Shown here piece by piece: positions 1-6,072 of a DNA stretch of 21,232 nucleotides. The position numbers and the translations under genes are program-made. Each line of letters opens with the position of its first letter. The first letter of the stretch is position 1. Source of the stretch: a virus; the IMG/VR virus record IMGVR_UViG_3300042542_003421, positions 1 through 21,232 of that record; one strand, written 5' to 3'. The notes below the pieces were generated by a model, which was given only the letters and a program-made list of their open reading frames with translations, had not been told where the DNA came from and did not search any database.

Positions 1-106
1 TCTTGAACGCGGGGTTACTCCGGTCCTTACTGGCGTTGTCCATGCTGCCCTGCGCTTTCGCAAGCGCGGCGGCGATCTCGTTGATGTGTTCTGACGTGGT
101 GAGCAT
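1..106 (-). CDS. erf: ERF-family single-strand annealing recombinase (5' part only)
   Basis: Read on the minus strand, an ATG at base 106 opens a frame that runs off the left edge after 35 codons, so only the N-terminus is present. The start is set by a strong Shine-Dalgarno (GAAGGAG, four bases before the ATG). The residues include INEIAAALAKAQGSMDNA, then SKDRSNPAFK, which closely match the usual opening of ERF (essential recombination function) proteins, whose N-termini have an (I)xxxAxALxxAQ helix followed by a conserved NPxFK. ERF proteins anneal complementary single strands in phage homologous recombination. The gene is first in a leftward operon with a good promoter just upstream (130-158). 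The call rests on 35 residues; the conserved core lies outside the window. Confidence 0.72.
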   Translation of the reverse strand, partial: MLTTSEHINEIAAALAKAQGSMDNASKDRSNPAFK

Positions 107-129
107 CGTTCTCCTTCGGGTGAGCCTGC

Positions 130-158
130 ACCATACGGCGCGGCCGTTTCCTCGTCAA
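130..158 (-). promoter_or_regulatory. Sigma70-type promoter for the leftward ERF operon
   Basis: On the minus strand, TTGACG (bases 158-153) is followed after exactly 17 bases by TATGGT (135-130). Both hexamers are near consensus and lie 25-50 bases upstream of the erf start. It lies back-to-back with the rightward promoter at 174-202. Confidence 0.6.
135..147. promoter_or_regulatory. Candidate operator, inverted repeat in the erf promoter
   Basis: ACGGC-N3-GCCGT is a perfect 5-base inverted repeat in the spacer between the -35 and -10 boxes of the leftward promoter. A dimeric repressor bound here would block it, and the XRE protein encoded next door is the obvious candidate. A palindrome this short can arise by chance in GC-rich DNA. 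Confidence 0.25.
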
Positions 159-173
159 GCCCATTCGTGTCGC

Positions 174-202
174 TTGCAATACGGGCGCGACCCCAGTAGA
201 CT
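174..202 (+). promoter_or_regulatory. Rightward early promoter, possibly giving a leaderless transcript
   Basis: TTGCAA (174-179), a 17-base spacer and TAGACT (197-202) form a plausible sigma70 promoter; each hexamer matches consensus at four of six positions. The -10 box ends six bases before the XRE start codon at 209, so transcription would begin at or next to the A of the ATG. No Shine-Dalgarno is visible before that ATG, as expected for a leaderless message. GTAGACTAC (196-204), a small palindrome, overlaps the -10 box. Confidence 0.45.
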
Positions 203-208
203 ACGGCC

Positions 209-478
209 ATGCACACTCCTCCCCGCTTTGCTGTACTCGGGCGCCTGTTGGCCCATCACCGTTCGCACCGCTCGCAGGAGTCGGTGGCGGACATCCTCGG
301 CATCAGCCGTACCACCCTGTCGCACGCCGAGCGGGGGTACATCCTCCTGAGCGGCACGACGCTATCGAAGCTGCTCCACCTGTACGACACGGACGGAGTA
401 GCGCCGGCACCGTCTCGCGCCGACAAGGTGACGATCTACGATGCGATCGTGGATTGCGGGGGGCTCCATGCTCTTTGA
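209..478 (+). CDS. XRE-family helix-turn-helix regulator (Cro/CI-like)
   Basis: An 89-residue protein. Residues about 23-45 read as an XRE-type helix-turn-helix (QESVADILGISRTTLSHAER), with the typical QxxxAxxLGISRxTLSxxERG pattern, followed by a further helix TLSKLLHLYD. It should bind operator DNA as a dimer. It is the first gene of the rightward operon and lies back-to-back with erf, the usual place for a Cro- or CI-like switch protein. There is no room for a CI-type cleavable C-terminal domain, so a Cro-like role or a short repressor is more likely. There is no Shine-Dalgarno, and the ATG sits where the promoter at 174-202 would start transcription. Its 3' end overlaps the next gene by 11 bases. 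Confidence 0.72.
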   Translation: MHTPPRFAVLGRLLAHHRSHRSQESVADILGISRTTLSHAERGYILLSGTTLSKLLHLYDTDGVAPAPSRADKVTIYDAIVDCGGLHAL

Positions 479-767
479 CCTTCGCCCCCTGAACCTCCCT
501 CCCGAGACGGCCCCGTTCCGCTTCGTCCACGATACCTGCCGCCACCCCACCGCCAAAGACGGCGTGCTCAGCGCCTCGCTCAACTGCGACAGCATCGGCT
601 ACTGGCATTGGGGGGCCTCGCATCATGTCGCCTGGCCGCTCGTCGTTGATGACGTTGCGTGGCAGGAAGCCGAGGCGACCGGCATCGAGCCCGAGCACGC
701 CGATGCGCTCGCGGCGGCTGTCGCGTGGATGCGGGCTCGGCTGGCGATGGTGGGGGAGGTGCCATGA
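468..767 (+). CDS. Hypothetical early phage protein (99 aa)
   Basis: I do not recognise a family. The start at ATG 468 is preferred over GTG/ATG codons upstream because a G-run (GCGGGGGG) stands just before it and the overlap with the XRE gene is only 11 bases. The protein has a mixed N-terminal half with several His, Cys and Trp residues (HDTCRHP near residue 21, YWHWGASHH near residue 45) and an acidic then Ala-rich helical C-terminus. It ends in an ATGA overlap with the following gene, so the two are translationally coupled. By position it is a small accessory protein of the early operon, with no function assignable from sequence. Confidence 0.6.
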   Translation: MLFDLRPLNLPPETAPFRFVHDTCRHPTAKDGVLSASLNCDSIGYWHWGASHHVAWPLVVDDVAWQEAEATGIEPEHADALAAAVAWMRARLAMVGEVP

Positions 768-1216
768 CCCGCCGCATCGGCCCACGGCACGCTCAGCGCA
801 TGATCGAGGACTGCACGCCGGGGCCGTGGCGGGTGCAGGTAGCAGCGTGCGACCACGAGGACGCGGCGGAACACGCGGCCATCAAGGGCGGCGGGTTCCT
901 GGTGGTCACATGCGTAGGCGAGCAGGACGCCGAGATCATCGCCGCAGCGCCTGACCTCGCATACTCGCTCGTGATGGCAGAGGGCGAGGCGGACGAACTG
1001 CGGGCGGCGCTGATCGTAAGCGAGGAGCGGCGCAAGATCGCGACCAACGAGGCCCGACGACTGCGCGACCTGATCGCCCTGTATGGACCAGTCGCGGCGG
1101 GCGACGAGCGCGACACGCTGGCAGAACTGGTGCGGCAGCGTGACGAGGCGCGAGAGGATGCCGAGACATACGCGCGCAGCATGAGCAAGGTGTGGGAAGG
1201 GCTGGCGAAGCCATGA
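764..1216 (+). CDS. Hypothetical phage protein with TPGPW and DAExIAAAPDL motifs (150 aa)
   Basis: The start is ATG 764, overlapping the previous stop as ATGA and preceded by GGGGGAGGT. Near the N-terminus are CTPGPWRV and then QDAEIIAAAPDLAYSLV. The pair TPGPW ... DAxxIAAAPxL recurs in small early proteins of many phages that infect high-GC hosts; their function is unknown to me. The C-terminal half (about residues 75-150) is charged and strongly helical, with EADELRAALIVSEERRK and LAELVRQRDEAREDAE, and probably forms a coiled coil that mediates oligomerisation. It overlaps the next gene by four bases. Early non-structural role inferred from position. Confidence 0.65.
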   Translation: MTRRIGPRHAQRMIEDCTPGPWRVQVAACDHEDAAEHAAIKGGGFLVVTCVGEQDAEIIAAAPDLAYSLVMAEGEADELRAALIVSEERRKIATNEARRLRDLIALYGPVAAGDERDTLAELVRQRDEAREDAETYARSMSKVWEGLAKP

Positions 1217-1566
1217 CCCCCACCCCCGCTCAAATCGCCCTCGCCAAGCGCGTGCCGTACTCCGTGCGCGACATCGCCGAGGCCATCGCGGCGGCAGAGC
1301 TCCGCGGCCACACCCGCGCCGTGCAAGAGACGGCCATCGCCTCGATCCACAAGGGAGCAAGCATGAACTCCGCCCACCTCGCCCGCGAGCTCTCCGACTT
1401 CGCCAAGCACGCCGCCAGCGCCGCCAAGGGGATGCGCGCCCTTGGCGATGCCAACGGCGGCCACTACAACGACGGGCGCGAAGCTGCGTTCGCGTGGCTC
1501 GCGTACCTGCTCCTCAACCCGGAATCGCACCTCATGCAGAAGCTGCGGGAGGAGGTGAAGCCGTGA
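1213..1566 (+). CDS. Hypothetical early phage protein (117 aa), possible internal start
   Basis: ATG 1213 overlaps the preceding stop (ATGA), favouring it over the GTG at 1192. The N-terminal 50 residues are a helical Ala/Arg-rich segment (DIAEAIAAAELRGHTRAV). The C-terminal 67 residues contain HLARELSDFAKHAASAAKG and an aromatic stretch AFAWLAYLLL. An in-frame ATG at 1363 (residue 51) has its own good Shine-Dalgarno (AAGGGAG, five bases away), so a shorter 67-residue product could also be made. I do not recognise a family. The gene ends in an exceptionally strong Shine-Dalgarno, AGGAGGTGA at 1550-1558, that serves the next reading frame. Confidence 0.6.
   Translation: MTPTPAQIALAKRVPYSVRDIAEAIAAAELRGHTRAVQETAIASIHKGASMNSAHLARELSDFAKHAASAAKGMRALGDANGGHYNDGREAAFAWLAYLLLNPESHLMQKLREEVKP
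1550..1558 (+). promoter_or_regulatory. Near-perfect Shine-Dalgarno for the 17-codon ORF
   Basis: AGGAGGTGA is complementary to the 16S rRNA tail over nine bases. The AGGAGG core lies seven bases before GTG 1563, an ideal distance, while the rusA ATG is 57 bases away. It therefore serves the mini-ORF rather than rusA directly. Confidence 0.6.
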
Positions 1567-1616
1567 CCCGCCGCCCGAAGTCCTCGCACGCGAACCGGGG
1601 CAAGGTCGCCCGATGA
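1563..1616 (+). CDS. 17-codon basic mini-ORF linking to rusA
   Basis: GTG 1563 overlaps the previous stop (GTGA) and the frame ends in an ATGA shared with the rusA start. The predicted peptide is MTRRPKSSHANRGKVAR, strongly basic with seven Arg/Lys and no acidic residues. Its Shine-Dalgarno is the best in the window. It may be a functional micro-peptide, or a translated leader that delivers ribosomes to rusA by termination-reinitiation. It is far shorter than usual gene-calling limits. Expression is inferred from the ribosome binding site and exact overlaps. Confidence 0.42.
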   Translation: MTRRPKSSHANRGKVAR

Positions 1617-2068
1617 CGTTCACCGCTACGATCCCCGGCGACCCCCGCGGCAAGGGCAGCGTGCGCGTCTACAACGGGCGAGCCATGAAGGACGCAAAGA
1701 CGGCCGAATACATGACGCGGGCTATTCTTGCGTTCCAGGGCGCCGCCGATGGATGGACCCGGCTCGATGGCCCGTGGTGGGTCGAGCTGCGGTGCTTCGT
1801 AGATCGGCCTGCGAGGCTCATCCCGAAGGCCAAGGCGCGCACGGCACAACCCCCGAGCGAGGCATTCGTGGCGCCGTGCAAGCCCGACGTGGACAACGTG
1901 GCAAAGGCCGTGCTCGACGCGCTGGTACAAGCCGGCATCGTTGCCGATGACAAAGCGTGCGTGAGCCTGCGGGTCCGGAAGTTCTACGCCGCGGTAGGCG
2001 ACTCGCCAGAGGTGCGCGTGGCGCTCGGCAGCGTGGGCGAGTGGTCGCTATCCGCGGAGGACCGATGA
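1613..2068 (+). CDS. rusA: RusA-family Holliday junction resolvase
   Basis: A 151-residue protein, slightly longer than E. coli RusA (120 residues). The N-terminus ATIPGDPRGKGSVRVYNGRAM fits the opening strand of the family. The catalytic signature is at residues 90-98: KPDVDNVAKAV, giving D92, D94 and K98, followed by LDALVQAGIVADDKACV with D112/D113. These match the three metal-binding aspartates and the lysine required by RusA. The enzyme cuts four-way DNA junctions symmetrically, resolving recombination intermediates or debranching DNA before packaging. It sits downstream of early regulators and opposite the ERF gene, so both ends of recombination (annealing and resolution) are encoded. 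The ATG overlaps the mini-ORF stop (ATGA) and the gene ends in another ATGA overlap. Confidence 0.9.
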   Translation: MTFTATIPGDPRGKGSVRVYNGRAMKDAKTAEYMTRAILAFQGAADGWTRLDGPWWVELRCFVDRPARLIPKAKARTAQPPSEAFVAPCKPDVDNVAKAVLDALVQAGIVADDKACVSLRVRKFYAAVGDSPEVRVALGSVGEWSLSAEDR

Positions 2069-2223
2069 CCACGCCACGGCCTCGACCCGACCCGATAAAG
2101 ACCGCCCGGCTCATGGAGGCTCTCCAGGTGCTCAGCGATGAGGCCAAGCGACTGCCGCAGGATGAGCGCCTACAAGTCATCCTCGCGAGCAACCGCATCC
2201 GGCAGCAGTTCGGATTGCTGTGA
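2065..2223 (+). CDS. Small hypothetical protein (52 aa)
   Basis: ATG 2065 follows GCGGAGGACCG, a good Shine-Dalgarno, and overlaps the rusA stop as ATGA. The product is highly charged and mostly helical, for example TARLMEALQVLSDEAKRL and LQVILASNRIRQQFG, with a Pro/Arg-rich first ten residues. No known domain is recognised. It ends in a GTGA overlap with the next frame, continuing the coupled early operon. Confidence 0.6.
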   Translation: MTTPRPRPDPIKTARLMEALQVLSDEAKRLPQDERLQVILASNRIRQQFGLL

Positions 2224-2438
2224 ACGCCGACCGCTACCCCGAGGTGCCCAGTTGGCGCGGCTTCGGGTGGATGCTGGGGCCGTGGCGAGTGCTCGGCATG
2301 GACCTCGACGGGCGAGTGCGCGTGGAGTGGTTCGAGCAGAAGGGGCGCCCCCGCGAATGGGTGAGCCTCGACCACCCTGATCTCGTGCAGCTCAAGCGCA
2401 GCGTGGCTAAGTGGCCGCCAACCCCGCGCCCGACTTGA
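2220..2438 (+). CDS. Small hypothetical protein (72 aa)
   Basis: GTG 2220 overlaps the previous stop (GTGA); no independent Shine-Dalgarno is visible, so translation probably depends on coupling. The product is rich in Trp (WRGFGWMLGPWRV, VEWFEQ, REWVSL), with an alternating beta-like pattern suggesting a small beta-sheet domain. It is the last gene of the first early block. Its stop lies inside TTGACA (2435-2440), and a new promoter region begins straight after. Family unknown. Confidence 0.58.
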   Translation: MNADRYPEVPSWRGFGWMLGPWRVLGMDLDGRVRVEWFEQKGRPREWVSLDHPDLVQLKRSVAKWPPTPRPT

Positions 2439-2450
2439 CAGGAAAAACGA

Positions 2451-2482
2451 GGTGTCCGGTGGTGTCCGTCTAAGGGTGTCCG
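2451..2482 (+). repeat. Three direct GGTGTCCG repeats upstream of a -10 box
   Basis: GGTGTCCG occurs at 2451-2458, 2461-2468 and 2475-2482. Start-to-start distances are 10 and 14 bases. The last copy ends three bases before a TATACT box. They occupy the place where RNA polymerase would contact a -35 box, suggesting binding sites for an activator or repressor. Confidence 0.5.
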
Positions 2483-2485
2483 CGC

Positions 2486-2491
2486 TATACT
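2486..2491 (+). promoter_or_regulatory. Promoter -10 element for the nuclease/primase-helicase genes
   Basis: TATACT (five of six consensus bases) lies about 50 bases before ATG 2542. No recognisable -35 hexamer stands 16-18 bases upstream; that position is covered by the GGTGTCCG repeats. A perfect TTGACA exists at 2435-2440 but is 45 bases from the -10, too far to pair with it. The promoter may be factor-dependent. Confidence 0.45.
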
Positions 2492-2541
2492 CTCGGTGAG
2501 ATCGTACCCGCGTTCTCCCGACAACGTGACCGGAGCCAGCC

Positions 2542-3060
2542 ATGGCGTTCACCTCAGAAGATGACTTTCTACGTCGGGTAGTAGGCCCCGACCTTTCCGC
2601 ACGCGGCTTCGATGTCCGCTACGAGATGACGTTTCTACTGCCCACCCTCGACGGTGGATGTCAGCAGCGGCGGGCTGATCTCTACATCACAGCGCCGCCG
2701 AGTTGGGAGCACTCAGGCCGCTGGCCAGCCATCGCCGTAGAGGGCAAGCGCCGCGATGGCGGCAGCATGGGCGATGAGATCGACGGGCTGCTACAGACCC
2801 GCTCCTGTCTCTACGGCTACCGCTTTCGGATCGGGGCCACGGACTATCCCCGCCCGTCGTTGGCGCTCTACGTCGATCAGCAGACGTGGGCGGCGCGAGG
2901 AGACGAGGACACGCCGCGAGAGTCCATGCTGGCCGACCGGCTCCTGTGGCGCGAGGGCGCCGCCATCCTCTTCGGCCCGACCAGGTGGCGTGGGCCTCGG
3001 TTCACATTCGCGTGTGTCGGCTCCCCTCAACGCTCCTACCTGCTGCCGGAGTTCGCATGA
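2542..3060 (+). CDS. Putative PD-(D/E)XK-fold nuclease (172 aa)
   Basis: ATG 2542 follows CCGGAGCC, a usable Shine-Dalgarno, and the frame ends in ATGA shared with the primase-helicase. Residues 44-50 (RADLYIT) and 64-70 (IAVEGKR) form two hydrophobic strands carrying D46 and E67-x-K69. This is the D ... ExK arrangement of the PD-(D/E)XK superfamily, with Q85 in a following helix and E28 in the first half as further candidates. Members include resolvases, exonucleases and restriction-like nucleases. A replication-linked nuclease would fit the coupling to the primase-helicase. The overall sequence is not close to any family I can name, so the assignment is by core motif only; a non-catalytic DNA-binding protein is the alternative. 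Confidence 0.5.
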   Translation: MAFTSEDDFLRRVVGPDLSARGFDVRYEMTFLLPTLDGGCQQRRADLYITAPPSWEHSGRWPAIAVEGKRRDGGSMGDEIDGLLQTRSCLYGYRFRIGATDYPRPSLALYVDQQTWAARGDEDTPRESMLADRLLWREGAAILFGPTRWRGPRFTFACVGSPQRSYLLPEFA

Positions 3061-5735
3061 CCAGCTTTCTTGATCTGCTCTTCACGGATGCCCTCGGCGA
3101 CCCCGTTTCCGGGTGGATCGAAACCCGGTACATCGAGGACCGCCGGAGCATGGTCCCCCCGATCCGAGAGTGGTGGGAGTCGGCCGAAGAACTCGCGGGC
3201 GCCCTGCCGTCGATCGCCGAGCGGGCGCAGAAGGACGGGCGCGCCGTGTTCTTCGGTGTGCTGCCTCGCGCCACCCGCGGAGACGGCACCGCCTCGAGCG
3301 CAGCGCCGGGTATGGTCGCGTGGTGTGACGTGGACTTCAAGGACGTAAAGGAGCCCGAGGCGCGCAGGCGGATCGCCGCGTTTCCCCTGGTGCCGTCGGT
3401 CGTCGTTCACTCCGGGCGTGGGCTGCACCTTTACTGGCTCATGAAGGAGCCGACCGACCCCGCTACCCTCCGTGAGATCAGCAAGCGCGCCGCCCATGCC
3501 CTCGGCGGTGACCGCTGCTTCGACGCCGCGCGAATCCTTCGGATGCCGGGCACACGGAACGTCAAGGCGTGTTGGGTGGATGACGCCTACCGTTTCGAGC
3601 CGTCCGCGCCCGTCGTGACCATCGAGTACGCCGACGCCGCGATGCGCTACAACCCTGACGACTTCGATGTGCTGCCCGAGGCGCCAGCGGACACGGAGCG
3701 GCGGGATACCGTGCTCCCGACCAACGCGGCGATCCCTGACGAGGTGTCGGAACGGGTGGCGAACCTGATCAAGAACCGCCCACGGCTTGCGCTCTACTGG
3801 CGCAGCGAGGGCAAGGAGTCGGGCGACACCAGCGGCAGCGGCTACGACATGAGCTTTGCCTGTTCGCTCATCCTGCACGGCGTGACCGACCCCGCCGAGC
3901 TGGCCGCCGCGGTAGCGGCAAGGCCGCGGGTAGCAGGAGGCAAGGCCCGCAGCAAGCGGGAGGTGTGGCGCACCGTCGATCACGCCCTCGATGTCATCCG
4001 ACCCAGTACGCATGATCAGGAGCGAACGGCGCCGGATGGTGGGCAACCTTACGCCGAGGAGGCCGCACCGCACGATGACGGGGGCGCGCTGGAATCGCTC
4101 GCCTCGTTCATCGATCGGATCAAGGCGGCCGAGAAGGACCACGTTGCGCTGAAGAAGATCGAGCTCGAACTGATGCACCCGTCGCTCATCGCCGACCTCG
4201 CGGCGGGCGACGAGGACCAGGTATCGCTGGCTCTCGCGGGGCTTTCGCTGCGCGGCTTCACCAAGCATGTGGAACGCATCGCCAAGGCCGTGAACAAGGC
4301 GCGGGCGCTCTTGGAGGGCGCACGGCAGCACGTCGCGGACAAGGCGCGGCAAGAGGCGCAGAAGAAGCGCAACGAGCGCATGATCGAAGAAGAGTGGCCG
4401 ATCACAAGGAGCGGGCCGCACCCCGGAGTCATGGCCGCCCTCTCCGTCCGCAAGGGGGCGCCGGCCATCTGCCACGCGAACCTCATCCTCATTCTGAAGA
4501 TGGACCCTCGATGGTCAGGACGCTTTAGGATCAACCGCATGGGCGACATGCTGGAGTTCGACGGTGCCCTCGTGGACTCCGAAGCGCGGCTCGTCAGCGA
4601 CATTACCGTTTGGCTTTCGCGCCACTACGACATCCACTTCCGGATCGAGGATGTCAAGGCCGCCGTCTACGCAACCGCCCTCTCCAACGAGTACCACCCG
4701 GTGCGGGAGTTCCTGTGTCAGCTCCCCCGCTGGGATGGCGTGGACCGGGTGGAGGTGCTGCTTACCGAGGTGCTGCACGTCAACGACGGCGCCACCAGTC
4801 AGGAGATGGACCTGTATCGTAAGTTCATGCGACGGTTCCTCATCTCGGCCGTGGCGCGAGCCATGAACCCCGGATGCAAGGTAGACACGGCGTTGATCTT
4901 CACGGGCGAGCAGGGCGCCAAGAAGAGCTCGTTCTTTCAAGCGCTCGCCTCCCCGGCATGGTTCGGCGACAGCCCGATCCCCATCGGGGACAAGAACGCG
5001 CCGATCCAGCTCCGCTCCACCTGGCTCTACGAGTGCGCCGAGATGGAGAGCCTGAACAAGCGAACGGCCGACGAGGTGAAGCAGTTTCTCTCGACCTCGC
5101 GCGACCTGTTCCGGAACATCTACGAGCGCAACGCGCGCCACTGGGGCCGACACTCGGTCATCTGCGGCAGCACGAACAAGCCCGAGTTCCTTTCCGACCC
5201 GTCAGGCTCGCGCCGCTTCTGGCCGATCCCCGTTCCTGACCACGCCGTGATCGACATCGAGCGCCTGCTGACCATTCGGGAGTCGGTGTGGGCGCAGGCC
5301 CTCGCCCTCTACCGTCAGGCGGTGGAACAGAAGAAGGTGGGCACGCCCGATGAAAGCTGCCGGTGGTGGTTCGAGCGCGACGAGGACCGCGACCGCGCCG
5401 AGCAGGCCCAACGATTCGAGGTGACCGACGTGTGGGATGGGCTCGTTATGGACTTCGTGGTTCGGATGATGGGCAAGTTCACCATCGCCGACATCCTGCA
5501 CGAAGGACTCTCCATGCAGAAGGAACGCATGGACCAGGCCGCCAAGAATCGCGTGGGCGCCATTCTGCGCCGGCACGGCTGGAAGTCAAAGCGGGCGAGG
5601 AGCGAGCACGACAAGTGCAAGTTCGTGGACGTGTGGGTGCGAGAGGCGACCGACGATGCGCCGAGCTCGACCCCCATCGCCAGCGTTCCGACGTGGCGAG
5701 ACGTTCCGATCAACGATGACGGCGTGCCATTCTAA
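3057..5735 (+). CDS. Primase-helicase: AEP-type primase fused to VapE-type SF3 helicase
   Basis: An 892-residue replication protein. ATG 3057 overlaps the preceding stop and follows CGGAG; in-frame starts upstream lie inside the previous gene and are rejected. N-terminal primase domain: catalytic DVD at residues 91-93 (VAWCDVDFKD), then HSGRGLHLYW at 118-127 with H124, and RILRMPGTRN at 159-168, the three motifs of archaeo-eukaryotic primases of the RepB-like type. A charged, helical linker spans about residues 350-460. The C-terminal half is a virulence-associated-E (VapE) ATPase: YHPVREFLCQLPRWDG, Walker A GEQGAKKS at 617-624, an acidic Walker B-like YECAEMES, and ICGSTN. The last about 60 residues look like a winged-helix DNA-binding tail (LRRHGW around 837-842, FVDVW). 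It should unwind and prime DNA at the phage origin. Confidence 0.88.
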   Translation: MTSFLDLLFTDALGDPVSGWIETRYIEDRRSMVPPIREWWESAEELAGALPSIAERAQKDGRAVFFGVLPRATRGDGTASSAAPGMVAWCDVDFKDVKEPEARRRIAAFPLVPSVVVHSGRGLHLYWLMKEPTDPATLREISKRAAHALGGDRCFDAARILRMPGTRNVKACWVDDAYRFEPSAPVVTIEYADAAMRYNPDDFDVLPEAPADTERRDTVLPTNAAIPDEVSERVANLIKNRPRLALYWRSEGKESGDTSGSGYDMSFACSLILHGVTDPAELAAAVAARPRVAGGKARSKREVWRTVDHALDVIRPSTHDQERTAPDGGQPYAEEAAPHDDGGALESLASFIDRIKAAEKDHVALKKIELELMHPSLIADLAAGDEDQVSLALAGLSLRGFTKHVERIAKAVNKARALLEGARQHVADKARQEAQKKRNERMIEEEWPITRSGPHPGVMAALSVRKGAPAICHANLILILKMDPRWSGRFRINRMGDMLEFDGALVDSEARLVSDITVWLSRHYDIHFRIEDVKAAVYATALSNEYHPVREFLCQLPRWDGVDRVEVLLTEVLHVNDGATSQEMDLYRKFMRRFLISAVARAMNPGCKVDTALIFTGEQGAKKSSFFQALASPAWFGDSPIPIGDKNAPIQLRSTWLYECAEMESLNKRTADEVKQFLSTSRDLFRNIYERNARHWGRHSVICGSTNKPEFLSDPSGSRRFWPIPVPDHAVIDIERLLTIRESVWAQALALYRQAVEQKKVGTPDESCRWWFERDEDRDRAEQAQRFEVTDVWDGLVMDFVVRMMGKFTIADILHEGLSMQKERMDQAAKNRVGAILRRHGWKSKRARSEHDKCKFVDVWVREATDDAPSSTPIASVPTWRDVPINDDGVPF

Positions 5736-6055
5736 GCGCGGCGCCAGCGGTCTACGAAGCCGCCATCCACGCGCGCACGAACAGGGCGCCAGCCACACCG
5801 CCTAAGCGCCCGGCCAAGGTTGTAGGCGTGCTGGAACTTCGTGGTCGTCAATCCCAGCGCACACGCAATCTCAGACAACGACGCGCCGTCCTTGATGTCG
5901 GCCAGAGCGCGCACAAGGTCGCTATCGTCATGAACGCGAGAGCTCTTGACGCGGCGCGTAGAGGCCGAAGCATATACCGCTGCGGACTTCTCCATTGCCT
6001 TGATGAAGGCTGCGTTGGCTGCGGTGTCCGGAAGCATGAGAATGAAGGTGAGCAT
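5732..6055 (-). CDS. Small helix-turn-helix protein resembling the primase-helicase C-terminus
   Basis: A 107-residue protein on the opposite strand; its stop codon overlaps that of the primase-helicase. I chose ATG 6055 (MLTFILML) with GGGGAA upstream. A further in-frame start at 6091 would overlap the promoter described at 6073-6101. Residues 56-83 form a helix-turn-helix (DGASLSEIACALGL then TTKFQHAYNLGRALRR). This is followed by CGWRPVRARVDGGFVDRW, which mirrors the end of the primase-helicase (HGWKSKRARSEHDKCKFVDVW). The shared N-x-x-G-x-x-LRRxGW ... RAR ... FVDxW pattern indicates a winged-helix DNA-binding fold of common origin. It probably binds the neighbouring TGTGCGCC repeats as an origin or transcription regulator. 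Its codon use is less GC-biased than that of its neighbours. Confidence 0.66.
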   Translation of the reverse strand: MLTFILMLPDTAANAAFIKAMEKSAAVYASASTRRVKSSRVHDDSDLVRALADIKDGASLSEIACALGLTTTKFQHAYNLGRALRRCGWRPVRARVDGGFVDRWRRA

Positions 6056-6072
6056 GAGTGTTCCCCGTGTCG

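Noticed and set aside
166-173. CGTGTCGC in the divergent promoter as a copy of the GGTGTCCG repeat
   Set aside because: Only a partial match; not enough to link the XRE protein to the 2451-2482 repeats.
2435-2440. A perfect TTGACA overlapping the end of the previous gene
   Set aside because: No -10-like hexamer lies 16-18 bases downstream (GGTGGT at that position), and it is 45 bases from the TATACT box. It is not scored as a promoter by itself.
2451-2482. CRISPR-like array
   Set aside because: The repeats are only eight bases with spacers of two and six bases; CRISPR repeats and spacers are about 25-40 bases each.
2886-3056. Upstream extension of the primase-helicase frame
   Set aside because: It would overlap the whole second half of the preceding gene. 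ATG 3057 has a Shine-Dalgarno and an exact ATGA overlap.
3036-4475. A 479-codon minus-strand frame opposite the primase-helicase
   Set aside because: The plus strand carries the conserved primase motifs here. The antisense product is Arg/Gly/His-rich with no domain and no ribosome binding site.
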